Below, in pieces: positions 38,245 to 46,245 of a stretch of DNA of 64,000 nt. Source of the stretch: Levilactobacillus andaensis (GTDB taxonomy: Bacteria; Bacillota; Bacilli; Lactobacillales; Lactobacillaceae). The stretch spans positions 1 through 64,000 of the forward strand of contig NZ_BOLP01000003.1 in NCBI RefSeq assembly GCF_016861695.1, read 5' to 3'. The notes beneath the pieces are model-generated. The model worked only from the letters and a program-made list of their open reading frames with translations. It made no database searches and had not been told where the DNA came from. The first letter of the stretch is position 1. Each line of letters opens with the position of its first letter. The translations under genes and the position numbers were made by a program.

Positions 38245-38583
38245 TCACCTAAATGGCAATCGCATTGGATACTCTGCTGGATGCACTGAAATCCAGACTA
38301 TGACACCACTTGGTCTATCCTGAAATTTTAAATAGCAATCAATCTCTGAGATTGTTAGTCCGAAAATCCAGATATTACCAGGAATCTTATTTTTATCATC
38401 CTCTGGTCCAGAACTGTAATCTCGCCAATTTAGGACATTAAAAATTATATCTAAAATTTCTGATTTAGGAATTGCCAACATACGAGGAAGTGTATCATTT
38501 TTTCTTCGCTCAGAAATAATCCAATCATTGCGTCTAGCTTTTATACTAGATACAACCTTACGAATTTCATCTGGTTCAGTCAT
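38245..38583 (-). CDS. MqsR-like toxin of the TAC module
   Basis: A 112-residue protein resembling the MqsR/RelE-fold mRNA interferase family. The segment order is characteristic: EILDIIFNVLNWRDYSSGPE, IWIFGLTISEIDCYLKF, then VIVWISVHPAEYPMRLPF, matching the DY-GP-E, W-FG, Y-K and SFH-A..P..YPF pattern of Gram-positive MqsR-family toxins. It would cleave mRNA and arrest growth when free. First gene of the operon, 38 nt upstream of the antitoxin. ATG 38583 has only a weak ribosome site (GTGTAGTGAG), which would keep toxin output low. Family assignment is by motif only. Confidence 0.68.
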   Translation of the reverse strand: MTEPDEIRKVVSSIKARRNDWIISERRKNDTLPRMLAIPKSEILDIIFNVLNWRDYSSGPEDDKNKIPGNIWIFGLTISEIDCYLKFQDRPSGVIVWISVHPAEYPMRLPFR

Positions 38584-38630
38584 TACTCACTACACCCAAT
38601 TTCCAAATCGTGTCTTATGCTCTGATGATA

Positions 38631-38662
38631 GCATATTTGTTTTTCAGGAGAAACAAATATGC
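38631..38662. promoter_or_regulatory. Operator palindrome of the TAC operon
   Basis: Perfect 12-bp inverted arms GCATATTTGTTT and AAACAAATATGC are separated by 8 nt, 48 nt upstream of the toxin start. A -10-like TATCAT lies directly downstream on the minus strand, so the palindrome overlaps the promoter. This is the expected place for antitoxin autoregulation. There is no T-run, so it is not a terminator. Confidence 0.75.
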
Positions 38663-38705
38663 TCACGAAATTTTAAATATGGTCATTTAAAAATTAATTC
38701 GAACC

Positions 38706-38753
38706 AAAAAGGCATCGCCAGAATTCTCCAAATGGAAAACTCAGACGATGCCC
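38706..38753 (-). terminator. Terminator downstream of the DUF1129 gene
   Basis: GGGCATCGTC pairs with GGCGATGCC and TTTTT follows on the minus strand. It ends transcripts coming from the parB-ychF side before the TAC operon. Confidence 0.85.
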
Positions 38754-38796
38754 AATATATCAAATTTAAATGTGGGTCAAACCAACCCAAGTCGCA

Positions 38797-38961
38797 GGAT
38801 GGCGGGAACGGAACCCCGTGTCGGTCCTCTTAGACTGAGCGATTTTCTCAGCCTTAGAGGAGAGGCCGCACTTGAAGACTCGCTTTCGGAGGCTTCAAGT
38901 CGCCCTGGGGACCGTTTCTCAGGCCCCAGGTCTGCCTCACAGGGTGGAGTTCCCGCCAGCC
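38797..38961 (+). repeat. Family II structured intergenic repeat, copy B
   Basis: 165 bp, the same length as copy A. The third hairpin reads CCTGGGG-accgtttctcagg-CCCCAGG where copy A has CCTGGAG/CTCCAGG, so the pair has changed on both sides. It ends 20 nt before the stop of the DUF1129 gene. Confidence 0.87.
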
Positions 38962-38981
38962 GGAGACGACCAAGGTAAGTT

Positions 38982-39707
38982 CTACCCGAAGAAGCCCCCA
39001 CGAATTGGGTAGCGACGGCGCATCAAGAACATGGCGACGATGGCTAAAACGCCAAGAATGATACTTGGCCAAGCCCCGATGACCGGGTTGATGATTGGTG
39101 GCAGGAGTTGGGCTGCGTAGAACAGCAACATCCAGACCACGAACCCTAACAGTACGAACAGCGCACGAATCCAGCCATTGTACTTGTGCTTGATCTTGGG
39201 ATCGAACATCCGTGGCATGATCGGCAAAATGAAACCGGCAACCAAGGCACTGACCAAGATGGCCGTAATCCCAACTGGACTGCTCGTCTGCAGTAATTTA
39301 GGACTGAAGAGGTACATCAACCCAAACATCAAGTTGAAGATCATGAAGAACGTCAAAGCGTTGTACGCCATGTTTGGCCAGTAATCTGGCCCCCCGATAA
39401 CGGCATCAGGATGTTGTGGGCCTTCCACGACCAATTTAACTTGGCCGTCGATGTCGCCGTAAAGGTTCTTGGCGGTCTTCCCACTCTTTTGGCCTTCAAC
39501 TAATTCATTGACCATGTTTTGCACGGCTTCGGCCTTCTTTTCAGGCGAGAGCTTGGTCTTGTCTAAGGCCCGGTTGAAACGGAACATGTAATCGGCATTT
39601 CGCTTGGTTAACCCAACGTTGTCGAAGACCGCCCGTTCGTTCGCCGCAACATCATTGCGTTTTTGGTGAACGCCCGCGTTACGCGGTTGCTTTTTGTTAT
39701 CACTCAT
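38982..39707 (-). CDS. DUF1129 family membrane protein
   Basis: A 241-residue protein. A hydrophilic N-terminal half (to about 110), with the family segment VGLTKRNADYMFRFNRAL and a helical AEAVQNMVNELVEGQK, is followed by four membrane helices and a basic tail (MRRRYPIRGGFF). DUF1129 proteins are typical of Lactobacillales, and this gene commonly lies next to ychF near the origin. Function unknown. It starts 15 nt after the end of ychF and shares its direction, so it is cotranscribed with the segregation block. Confidence 0.88.
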   Translation of the reverse strand: MSDNKKQPRNAGVHQKRNDVAANERAVFDNVGLTKRNADYMFRFNRALDKTKLSPEKKAEAVQNMVNELVEGQKSGKTAKNLYGDIDGQVKLVVEGPQHPDAVIGGPDYWPNMAYNALTFFMIFNLMFGLMYLFSPKLLQTSSPVGITAILVSALVAGFILPIMPRMFDPKIKHKYNGWIRALFVLLGFVVWMLLFYAAQLLPPIINPVIGAWPSIILGVLAIVAMFLMRRRYPIRGGFFG

Positions 39708-39722
39708 TTATCTGTTTCCCTT

Positions 39723-40823
39723 CTAAACGTTGAAGCGGAATTCGACGATGTCGCCGTCTTCCATCACGTAATCTTTACCTTCGACCCGTAGCTTGCCGGC
39801 TTCCTTAACAGCAGCTTCGGACTCGTATTGGTCTAAATCATCAAAGGCCATCACTTCGGCACGGATAAATCCACGTTCAAAGTCGGAGTGAATGATCCCG
39901 GCTGCTTGTGGGGCCTTCGTGCCGGTCTTAAACGTCCAGGCACGCGTTTCCTTACCACCAGCCGTGAAGAACGTTTGCAGGCCTAAGAGGTGGTATGAGG
40001 CCCGAATAAGCCGGTTCAAACCAGGTTCCTCAACGCCTTCAGCTTCCAAGAAGTCTTGCTTCTCGTCGTCATCCAACTGGGCAATTTCTTCTTCGGCTTC
40101 GGCGGCAACGGCAATGGCTTCGGCGCCTTCCTTAGCGGCGTAGTCCTTGATGGCACCGAAGTACTTGGAGTCTTCGGGGTCAGCCATGTCGTCTTCAGCA
40201 ATGTTGGCCACGTACAGGACTGGCTTGGACGTCAGTAAGAAGAGGCCCTTCACGATTGGGGCTTCGTCTTCGTCAAAGTCGATGGACCGCACAGCGCCAC
40301 CATTTTCGAGGACTGGCTTGATCTTTTCCAAGACGGCCAATTCGGCTTTGGCTTCCTTGTCGCTCCCCTTGGCAGCCCGTTCAACCTTAGCCAACCGCTT
40401 GTTAACGGCTTCCAGGTCGGACAAGCCGAGTTCCAAGTTGATGGTCTCGATGTCGTCGATTGGGTCGATTTTACCGGAAACATGGGTGATGTTATCGTCG
40501 TCAAACGCCCGCACAACGTGAACGATGGCGTCGACTTGGCGAATATTTTCCAGGAATTGGTTCCCTAGACCTTCACCCTTGCTGGCACCCTTGACGATCC
40601 CGGCAATGTCGGTAAATTCAAACGTCGTTGGCACGACCTTCTTGGCTGGAATCAAAGCTTGAATCCGGTCCAAGCGACTGTCTGGGACTTCAACCATCCC
40701 GACGTTCGGGTCGATCGTGGCGAAAGGATAGTTCGCCATTTCGGCACCGGCCTTGGTAATCGCGTTAAATAGAGTTGACTTGCCGACGTTCGGCAGACCA
40801 ACGATTCCTGCAGTTAATGACAT
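39723..40823 (-). CDS. ychF: YchF/OLA1 family ATPase
   Basis: A ribosome-associated P-loop enzyme that prefers ATP over GTP and takes part in stress control and translation. The Walker A motif GLPNVGKST is at 8-16; FTDIAGIVKGASKGEGLGN is the switch II region. A coiled-coil insert (about 125-200) and a C-terminal TGS domain ending in DGDIVEFRFNV are present. Length 366 is standard. Adjacent to the DUF951 and DUF1129 genes in one direction. Confidence 0.97.
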   Translation of the reverse strand: MSLTAGIVGLPNVGKSTLFNAITKAGAEMANYPFATIDPNVGMVEVPDSRLDRIQALIPAKKVVPTTFEFTDIAGIVKGASKGEGLGNQFLENIRQVDAIVHVVRAFDDDNITHVSGKIDPIDDIETINLELGLSDLEAVNKRLAKVERAAKGSDKEAKAELAVLEKIKPVLENGGAVRSIDFDEDEAPIVKGLFLLTSKPVLYVANIAEDDMADPEDSKYFGAIKDYAAKEGAEAIAVAAEAEEEIAQLDDDEKQDFLEAEGVEEPGLNRLIRASYHLLGLQTFFTAGGKETRAWTFKTGTKAPQAAGIIHSDFERGFIRAEVMAFDDLDQYESEAAVKEAGKLRVEGKDYVMEDGDIVEFRFNV

Positions 40824-40841
40824 AGCAATTATTCACTCTTT

Positions 40842-41036
40842 CTATTTATCGGCATCGGCTTGGTGCACCAATACCTTTTTTAATTTCTTCTCAAACTCGC
40901 GGCGTGACAACATGACCACGTGGCCGCAATTCGTACACTTAATCTTGATGTCCGCACCCATCCGGGTAATCTCCCAGCGGTTCGTGCCACAAGGGTGCGG
41001 CTTCTTCATTTCAACCAAATCACCTAAATCATACAT
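40842..41036 (-). CDS. DUF951 family protein
   Basis: A 64-residue protein with the complete DUF951 pattern: YDLGDLVEMKKPHPCGTN, WEITRMGADIKIKCTNCGH, VVMLSRREFEKKLKKV. The three cysteines (one in HPCG, two in CTNC) may bind zinc. It is conserved between parB and ychF in Firmicutes; its role is unknown. In the same operon direction, 18 nt before ychF and 32 nt after parB. Confidence 0.95.
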   Translation of the reverse strand: MYDLGDLVEMKKPHPCGTNRWEITRMGADIKIKCTNCGHVVMLSRREFEKKLKKVLVHQADADK

Positions 41037-41068
41037 GGCAGGTCCTCCTTCAGGGCTGACGGCCGGTG

Positions 41069-41950
41069 CTAGTCCGACTGGATATTCAGCAGGTCTAAGA
41101 TCCGGTTCAGATCATCGTTCGACAGATATTCGATCTCAATGTGTCCTTGATGATCCTTGTTGCCTTCGTTGATTGAAACTTGCGTGCCGAAGCGTTCCTG
41201 CAGCTGGTTTTCGGTTGATCGCAGGAATGGTGACTTCTTCTTGGCGGGTTTCTTGGCGAGCTTCTTGGCAGCACCATTCAGCTTGTTGACCTCGGCTTCA
41301 ACGGCCCGGACGGTCATGCCTTCGCTGACGGCGCGCTTCGCTAAGGCGACCAACTTGGTCTTGTCCTTCAAGGAAAGTAACGTCCGCGCTTGCCCCATGG
41401 ACAATTCGTTGCGTTGCAGCATGTCCTTGACGGCTTTAGGCAGGCCGAGCAAACGCAGGTAGTTGGCGATGTAAGGCCGACTCTTCCCTAAGCGTTCGGA
41501 AACTTGAGCTTGCGTCAACGTCAATTTGGTCATCAACGTATCGTAGGCTTCGGCCTCTTCCAAAGGCGTCAGGTCTTCTCGTTGTAAGTTTTCTAGGACC
41601 GCAATTTCCATCATTTGTTCTTCGGTAACCTCCCGGATAATGCCCGGAATGGTACTCTTTCCGGCAATCTTCGACGCCCGGAAACGCCGTTCGCCAGCAA
41701 GAATCTCGTAACGTTGAATCTGTTTGTCAGGTTGACGGACGATGATCGGTTGAAAGACCCCGGTCTTCTCGATGGAAGCCGCGAGATCATTCAAGCCTTT
41801 AGTATCAAACTTCTGCCGGGGTTGATAAGGGTTGGGCCGAATGTCAGCCAACGTCAAGTCAACGACGGTCTCTTCACCGGCGTCCACGCCATTTTCAGCA
41901 AACAGCGCATCAATTCCCCGACCTAAACTTTTCTCTTTCTTACTTGCCAT
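41069..41950 (-). CDS. parB: Chromosome partitioning protein ParB (Spo0J)
   Basis: Binds parS sites near the origin and slides along DNA as a CTP-dependent clamp, loading condensin and driving segregation with ParA. It has 293 residues. The N-terminal ParB box GERRFRASKIAG follows LTLADIRPNPYQPR; the HTH is AQVSERLGKSRPYIANYLRLLGLP; a basic linker (KKLAKKPAKKK) precedes the C-terminal dimer domain. The first codons overlap the end of parA by 11 nt, so the pair is translationally coupled. Confidence 0.96.
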   Translation of the reverse strand: MASKKEKSLGRGIDALFAENGVDAGEETVVDLTLADIRPNPYQPRQKFDTKGLNDLAASIEKTGVFQPIIVRQPDKQIQRYEILAGERRFRASKIAGKSTIPGIIREVTEEQMMEIAVLENLQREDLTPLEEAEAYDTLMTKLTLTQAQVSERLGKSRPYIANYLRLLGLPKAVKDMLQRNELSMGQARTLLSLKDKTKLVALAKRAVSEGMTVRAVEAEVNKLNGAAKKLAKKPAKKKSPFLRSTENQLQERFGTQVSINEGNKDHQGHIEIEYLSNDDLNRILDLLNIQSD

Positions 41951-42707
41951 GGGCAGCTAGCACTTCCTTTGCGAGTTCGGTGTAAACTTCGGCGCCCTTA
42001 GACTTCGGCGCATAATCAATGATCGGCATGCCGTGACTCGGTGCCTCCGCTAACTGAACGTTGCGCGGAATAATCGTGGCGTAAACCTTGTTTTGGAAAT
42101 ACTTCTTCACTTCTTCGTTGACCTGCTTACCGAGGTTCGTGCGGGCGTCATACAACGTCAACAGCACGCCTTCGATCTTCAGGTCGCGGTTAAAGTGTTT
42201 CTGAACCAACTTGACCGTATTCAATAATTGCGTCAGCCCTTCCAGCGCGTAATACTCGCTCTGAACGGGAATCAAAATGGAATCGGCGGCCGTGAACGCG
42301 TTGATCGTCAGTAAGCCTAACGAAGGCGGACAGTCGATTAAAATATAGTCGTAGGTGTCGCGGACTTCATCCAACGCCGCCTTTAACCGCGTTTCCCGCG
42401 CCATCATTGGCGTTAACTCGATTTCAGCACCGGAAAGCTGGATGGTTGCGGGAACGATATCCAATCCCGGGTGTTCCGTGTGGATAATGGCCTCTTGAAT
42501 CGGCGTTTCGTTGACCAAAACGTCGTAAACTTCGCGTTCAATGGTGGCCTTTTGAATACCAACCCCACTGGTTGCGTTCCCTTGGGCATCGGTATCGACC
42601 AACAAAACTTGTTTGCCGGCACTCGCCAATGCAGCCCCCAGATTAACGCCGGTCGTGGTTTTACCCACGCCGCCTTTTTGGTTGGCCAAAGCAATGATAT
42701 AGCCCAT
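41940..42707 (-). CDS. parA: Chromosome partitioning ATPase ParA (Soj)
   Basis: A deviant Walker ATPase that positions origins together with ParB and modulates DnaA. The deviant P-loop KGGVGKTTT lies at residues about 11-19, with the signature LLVDTDAQGNAT and the Walker B-like ILIDCPPSLG. It has 255 residues, the usual length. ATG 42707 sits 9 nt after GAGGTG; a GTG at 42719 falls inside that site and is less likely. It lies 15 nt after noc and overlaps parB. Confidence 0.96.
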   Translation of the reverse strand: MGYIIALANQKGGVGKTTTGVNLGAALASAGKQVLLVDTDAQGNATSGVGIQKATIEREVYDVLVNETPIQEAIIHTEHPGLDIVPATIQLSGAEIELTPMMARETRLKAALDEVRDTYDYILIDCPPSLGLLTINAFTAADSILIPVQSEYYALEGLTQLLNTVKLVQKHFNRDLKIEGVLLTLYDARTNLGKQVNEEVKKYFQNKVYATIIPRNVQLAEAPSHGMPIIDYAPKSKGAEVYTELAKEVLAAHGK

Positions 42708-42721
42708 ATGTCGTTTCACCT

Positions 42722-43555
42722 CTAGCTTTCTTTTGGAATGTCAATTGTAATGCGATAACCGTTGGGCGTTTCTTCTTCCTTCGTGGTCAGCGCCATCCCC
42801 GCATCAGTGACCATCTTGACCGATTGACGAATGGTATTGACGGCCACGCGGGTATCGCCGGAAACACCGTGTTTGGTGACTTTCCGCCGGTGTTTCTTGG
42901 GTTTCTGCTGCTTGGTGATCAGCGCTTCGGTCTCCTTGACCGTCAATTTATCGTTAACGATCTTTTTAACGAACTCGGCTTGCTGGTCTGCCGGCACCGC
43001 CAGCAACGCACGACCATGGCGTTCGCTGATCTGGCGATTCAAAATGGCGTTGCGTACCGGTTCACTGAGCTTGAGAAGGCGCAGCTTGTTGGCCACGAAC
43101 CCCTGACTCTTGCCGATACCCTCGGCCAATTGCGCCTGCGTCATGTGGTTTAAGTCCATCAGTTGGCGGTAGGCGTGCGCCTCTTCAACGGCGGATAGTT
43201 CTTCGCGTTGGAGGTTTTCAATCAACGCCATGGAGGCTGTCTCGTCATCGTTCATGACCTCGATGATAGCGGGTACCGTTTCCCATTTGAGACTGGAAAT
43301 GGCCCGGAAGCGTCGTTCACCGGCAATGATTTCGTAGTGGTCCGGTTCGTACTCCCGCAACACGATAGGTTGCAGGAGGCCGTGTTCTTCAATGGTCTGG
43401 GCCAACTCCGCGATGGCAGTCGGGTCAAACCGTTGCCGTGGTTGGAAGCGGTTCGGAATGATTTGGGCGACCGGAATCATCACCACGTTTTGTTTCACGG
43501 GATGGGCCGGTTGCGTGGCCTTCTCCCGATTATTTCCAAATAATGAAAATGGCAA
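42722..43555 (-). CDS. noc: Nucleoid occlusion protein Noc
   Basis: A ParB paralogue that binds Noc sites and the membrane and keeps the division septum off the nucleoid. The N-terminal amphipathic segment MPFSLFGNN is the membrane-targeting helix of Noc. The ParB box reads GERRFRAISSLKW and the HTH AQLAEGIGKSQGFVANKLRLL. Position directly after rsmG and before parA is the conserved one. The start is TTG 43555, about 8 nt after GGGGGT. 277 residues, normal length. Confidence 0.94.
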   Translation of the reverse strand: MPFSLFGNNREKATQPAHPVKQNVVMIPVAQIIPNRFQPRQRFDPTAIAELAQTIEEHGLLQPIVLREYEPDHYEIIAGERRFRAISSLKWETVPAIIEVMNDDETASMALIENLQREELSAVEEAHAYRQLMDLNHMTQAQLAEGIGKSQGFVANKLRLLKLSEPVRNAILNRQISERHGRALLAVPADQQAEFVKKIVNDKLTVKETEALITKQQKPKKHRRKVTKHGVSGDTRVAVNTIRQSVKMVTDAGMALTTKEEETPNGYRITIDIPKES

Positions 43556-43574
43556 TTATCTTACCCCCATCCCA

Positions 43575-44303
43575 TTAATCTTCTAACGGCTCCCGGTTGG
43601 GTGTGCCGGCTTTACGCGGATACCGCTTGGGCGTCTTGCGTACTTTGTCGATGACCACGATGTGCCGTGGATCATTGGACACTGGTAGGTTGAAGGCTTC
43701 GTCCGCCTTGAGCTGACCGCCCAAAGTGGTGATGGCCGTTTGACTGACTGCCAGTTCATTTTCCGTTTGCGCAGCCTTCAAGGCGACAAATTGACCGCCG
43801 ACCTTGGCCAGTGGCAAGCACAGTTCGCTTAACACGGACATGCGGGCCACGGCGCGCGCCAAGACTAAGTCATAGCTCTCACGAGTTGCGGCCCGTTTGC
43901 CACCGAATTCTTCGGCCCGCGCGTGATGGAAGGCCACCCCGGTCAGGTTGAGCTTAGCGGCGAGATCATTTAAGAACGTGATCCGCTTGTTCAGGGAATC
44001 AACGATGGTCACTTGGAGCTGTGGAAAGACGATTTTGAGCGGTAATGACGGGAACCCGGCCCCGGCGCCCACGTCACAGATGCTGAGTGGCTCTGTGCGC
44101 ATAGCGGGCACGTAAAAAGCGGGGGTCAACGAGTCGTAGAAATGCTTCAAGTAGACATCGGGCTCCGCGGTAATCGTGGTTAAATTAACATGTTCATTGG
44201 TCGCAACTAGGAAATGATAATAGTCAGCGAATTGTTGTTCCTGCGTTGTGGTTAATTGGATGCCCTGCGTGGCTAGCGCGGCACGAAACTCTTCTGGATT
44301 CAT
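43575..44303 (-). CDS. rsmG: 16S rRNA (guanine-N7) methyltransferase RsmG
   Basis: Methylates G527 of 16S rRNA with SAM; loss gives low-level streptomycin resistance in many bacteria. Motif I is [15 protein letters not shown], followed by [18 protein letters not shown] and [19 protein letters not shown] 44303 follows GGGAGAG; two extra codons upstream are unlikely. 242 residues, full length. First gene of the noc-parAB block. Its usual upstream neighbour mnmG is not in this window; a family I repeat lies upstream instead. Confidence 0.96.
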   Translation of the reverse strand: MNPEEFRAALATQGIQLTTTQEQQFADYYHFLVATNEHVNLTTITAEPDVYLKHFYDSLTPAFYVPAMRTEPLSICDVGAGAGFPSLPLKIVFPQLQVTIVDSLNKRITFLNDLAAKLNLTGVAFHHARAEEFGGKRAATRESYDLVLARAVARMSVLSELCLPLAKVGGQFVALKAAQTENELAVSQTAITTLGGQLKADEAFNLPVSNDPRHIVVIDKVRKTPKRYPRKAGTPNREPLED

Positions 44304-44326
44304 ACACACTCTCCCAGTTCACTTCT

Positions 44327-44346
44327 GTGAAACACAATTGTTTCAC
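44327..44346. promoter_or_regulatory. Everted parS-like half-sites upstream of rsmG
   Basis: GTGAAACA and TGTTTCAC are separated by 4 nt. These are the two halves of the parS consensus (TGTTTCACGTGAAACA) in the opposite order. No canonical parS was found in the window by eye. Confidence 0.35.
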
Positions 44347-44552
44347 GTTTGATTATACTTTACCTTACTTACTAGCGAAACGCAACCGAACCACCACGGG
44401 TTGTGACCTTCGGGGTGCGATTGTTTTCGTTGTGACGTCGTTTCCTATTATATCGAAAACCGGCGTCACATGAAACGCTTATTCCGGAGTTAAATTAGAT
44501 GTAGACAAAACTAGTCTGGCTAAATGATAGATTGCGGTAATGGTAGTGCTCA

Positions 44553-44745
44553 ATGGCCGCGCTCCGGCTACCAGGGATTCCGCCTGCTGTGGGGACGCTT
44601 CAGCCTGTGGGGCGGGCTTCTCGCTCGATTTGAAGCCGCGAAAGACACGCGTCTTCAAAGTCGCCCATGGTGTAGGCCGGGAAAGAACCCCGACCAACGC
44701 CATTTTCACGGCCGGCTGCATCCCTGGCATCCTCCGGCTCTGATT
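44553..44745 (+). repeat. Family I structured intergenic repeat, copy 5
   Basis: About 193 bp. The ends and the box AAGTCGCCCAT are conserved, and the stem is TTTGAAG / CTTCAAA. The central hairpin is entirely different in sequence (GGCCGGG...CCCCGACC) but is still a hairpin. Confidence 0.83.
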
Positions 44746-44889
44746 GATCTCTGCCATAACAAATATTGACTGCTAGGTGTGTTCTGTATTTTAAATTGAG
44801 CCTCTCATATCACTGTTTTATGTACCGCTGAATTGGCTAGTTTTAAATGCCATATCATTATCAAAATTCGCCAAAAGAATTCGATTCCT

Positions 44890-44932
44890 AAAAAAACGCC
44901 ATCGTCACCGATTGAATTGGTGACCATGACGT
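44890..44932 (-). terminator. Terminator of the metallophosphoesterase-like gene
   Basis: CGTCATGGTCACC pairs with GGTGACGATGGCG (two mismatches) and seven T follow on the minus strand. Confidence 0.92.
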
Positions 44933-44944
44933 GATTTATCATTT

Positions 44945-45826
44945 TTAGAATGGGACGCTATCGCTAGTTCGGTGCTGGCCGGTTAACCGGGGACGGTGTT
45001 TGGCGAAGCCCGTGTTGCCAATGGTGATCGTATCAATTACCGGTTGGCCGAGGAAGAGCGGATGGCTGGTGACGCTGGCCATCCCCCGCTGAATGGTAAT
45101 GATATTGTAGCTCACCCCATCGTGAACCTCGTGGCGGTGCAGGTCTTGGCAGTCGATGTAGGTCGTTGCCGACCCCACGCTAGTCACCGGAATTGAATTA
45201 TCCACCAAGTAACTCGCGCCAAAGTGAAGATGACCCGTGAAAATTCCGCCAATGTTGTGCCCATGCAGAATCGCCAACAACTCCCGGTTATTCTGGAGAA
45301 TGGCATAGCGCATCCCCCGTAATGCAGGTGTATCCAACGGATGATGGAGGAAAATAAATGCCCGACGACGGGGGGCCAAATGGAGGTTCTTGTTCAGCCA
45401 GTCGAGCTGTTCGCGCTCTAACCAGCCGGCCTCCTTGTTGGGCTCCCATTTAGAATCCAAAAAGTAAAAATCCATGTTCTGATACACCTGTTTATAGGCA
45501 TAATAGGGCTGATGTTTTTGCTCTAAATACCCGACATTGAAGGCTTCGCGGTCGTCTTGATCCCCTAGAATCACCTGCACGGGTGCCCCGACACGCTGTG
45601 CTTGCTGCTGGAAATAAGTATGGAGCCGTGCGTAGTCATCGCTAGTTCCGCCCTGTAAAAGGTCACCACTCACCACAATCAGGTCTGGTTCTACCTGATG
45701 GGTCACGATGTCGTCAAAAATACGTTGTAACTTAGCAATCGGCGCAATCTGTTGATGATACTGCGGTGACTGCGCCGGCGCCGTTAATTGCGGATCTGAT
45801 AAATGAACAATTGTAAACTTATTCAT
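44945..45826 (-). CDS. Metallophosphoesterase-fold protein with altered metal ligands
   Basis: A 293-residue protein of the calcineurin-like phosphoesterase superfamily, nearest to CpdA-type phosphodiesterases. The five motifs can be located. Motif I reads HLSDPQ (8-13), where DxH would be expected. Motif II reads SGDLLQGG (53-60), where GDxxD is usual. Motif III reads GDQD (88-91) for GNH(D/E). HHP (161-163) and GHLH (198-201) are intact. So two histidines, including the catalytic one of motif III, are glutamines. It may be inactive, use other ligands, or act by binding. It starts at ATG 45826, is monocistronic and has a strong terminator. Confidence 0.82.
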   Translation of the reverse strand: MNKFTIVHLSDPQLTAPAQSPQYHQQIAPIAKLQRIFDDIVTHQVEPDLIVVSGDLLQGGTSDDYARLHTYFQQQAQRVGAPVQVILGDQDDREAFNVGYLEQKHQPYYAYKQVYQNMDFYFLDSKWEPNKEAGWLEREQLDWLNKNLHLAPRRRAFIFLHHPLDTPALRGMRYAILQNNRELLAILHGHNIGGIFTGHLHFGASYLVDNSIPVTSVGSATTYIDCQDLHRHEVHDGVSYNIITIQRGMASVTSHPLFLGQPVIDTITIGNTGFAKHRPRLTGQHRTSDSVPF

Positions 45827-46067
45827 GCCCCCGTTGCCCCCATCAAAATAGACTCATGGTCCCCGGGAACGGTCCACCCGGCGACAGTTAAACCCTACTA
45901 TCACTAAGTTAGTTCTAGCATAGCGAAGTTTTGTAAATTATTGGTGTGGTCTGCGTCAACATCTTGTAAAGTTTCCGCAAAGGATGAGCAAAAGACGGCT
46001 TTAAGAAATCGTACTGATTTATCCTTAGCTGGGCCATACTACTCACCTCGTTATTTGGCTCAAAACA
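45827..46067. other. Intergenic region
   Basis: No gene or clear repeat; part of a 670-nt gap that also holds the hairpin at 46068 and the small ORF at 46156. Confidence 0.4.
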
Positions 46068-46107
46068 AAATAGCGCCACAGCCCCCAGCGGAACCGCAAC
46101 GCTATTT
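46068..46107. terminator. Hairpin, possible terminator of the small membrane peptide gene
   Basis: AAATAGCG and CGCTATTT flank a 24-nt loop with A and T runs at the edges. It lies 49 nt beyond the stop of the small ORF on the minus strand. Confidence 0.45.
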
Positions 46108-46155
46108 CAACCGTCCCTAGTAACCGAATCACAGTTCGGCCTACCAGAGGATTCA

Positions 46156-46245
46156 TTATGGATGCTTAGGTGGTCGGGAAAACCATAACATCGGTAACCA
46201 AGTAATAATAAGTAAGATCAACGTATCCGTATCCATGGCAGACAT
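46156..46245 (-). CDS. Candidate 29-residue hydrophobic peptide
   Basis: The short frame has ATG 46245, 8 nt after AGAGG, and an extended -10 promoter (TGC-TATGAT, 46277-46285) about 32 nt upstream. The peptide has one hydrophobic stretch (LILLIITWLPMLWF) flanked by an acidic start (MDTDT) and a basic end (SRPPKHP). That is the build of type I toxins and holin-like small membrane proteins. I do not recognise a family, and no antisense RNA promoter was established. Confidence 0.4.
   Translation of the reverse strand: MSAMDTDTLILLIITWLPMLWFSRPPKHP

Noticed and set aside
38748-39072. Several 72-76 codon frames on both strands
   Set aside because: They fall inside the family II repeat and the 3' end of the DUF1129 gene and have no ribosome sites.
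42700-44350. Canonical parS site in the noc-parAB block
   Set aside because: Only half matches such as TGTTTCACGTTTGATT and TGTTTCACGGGATGGG were found; none reaches the 16-bp consensus.
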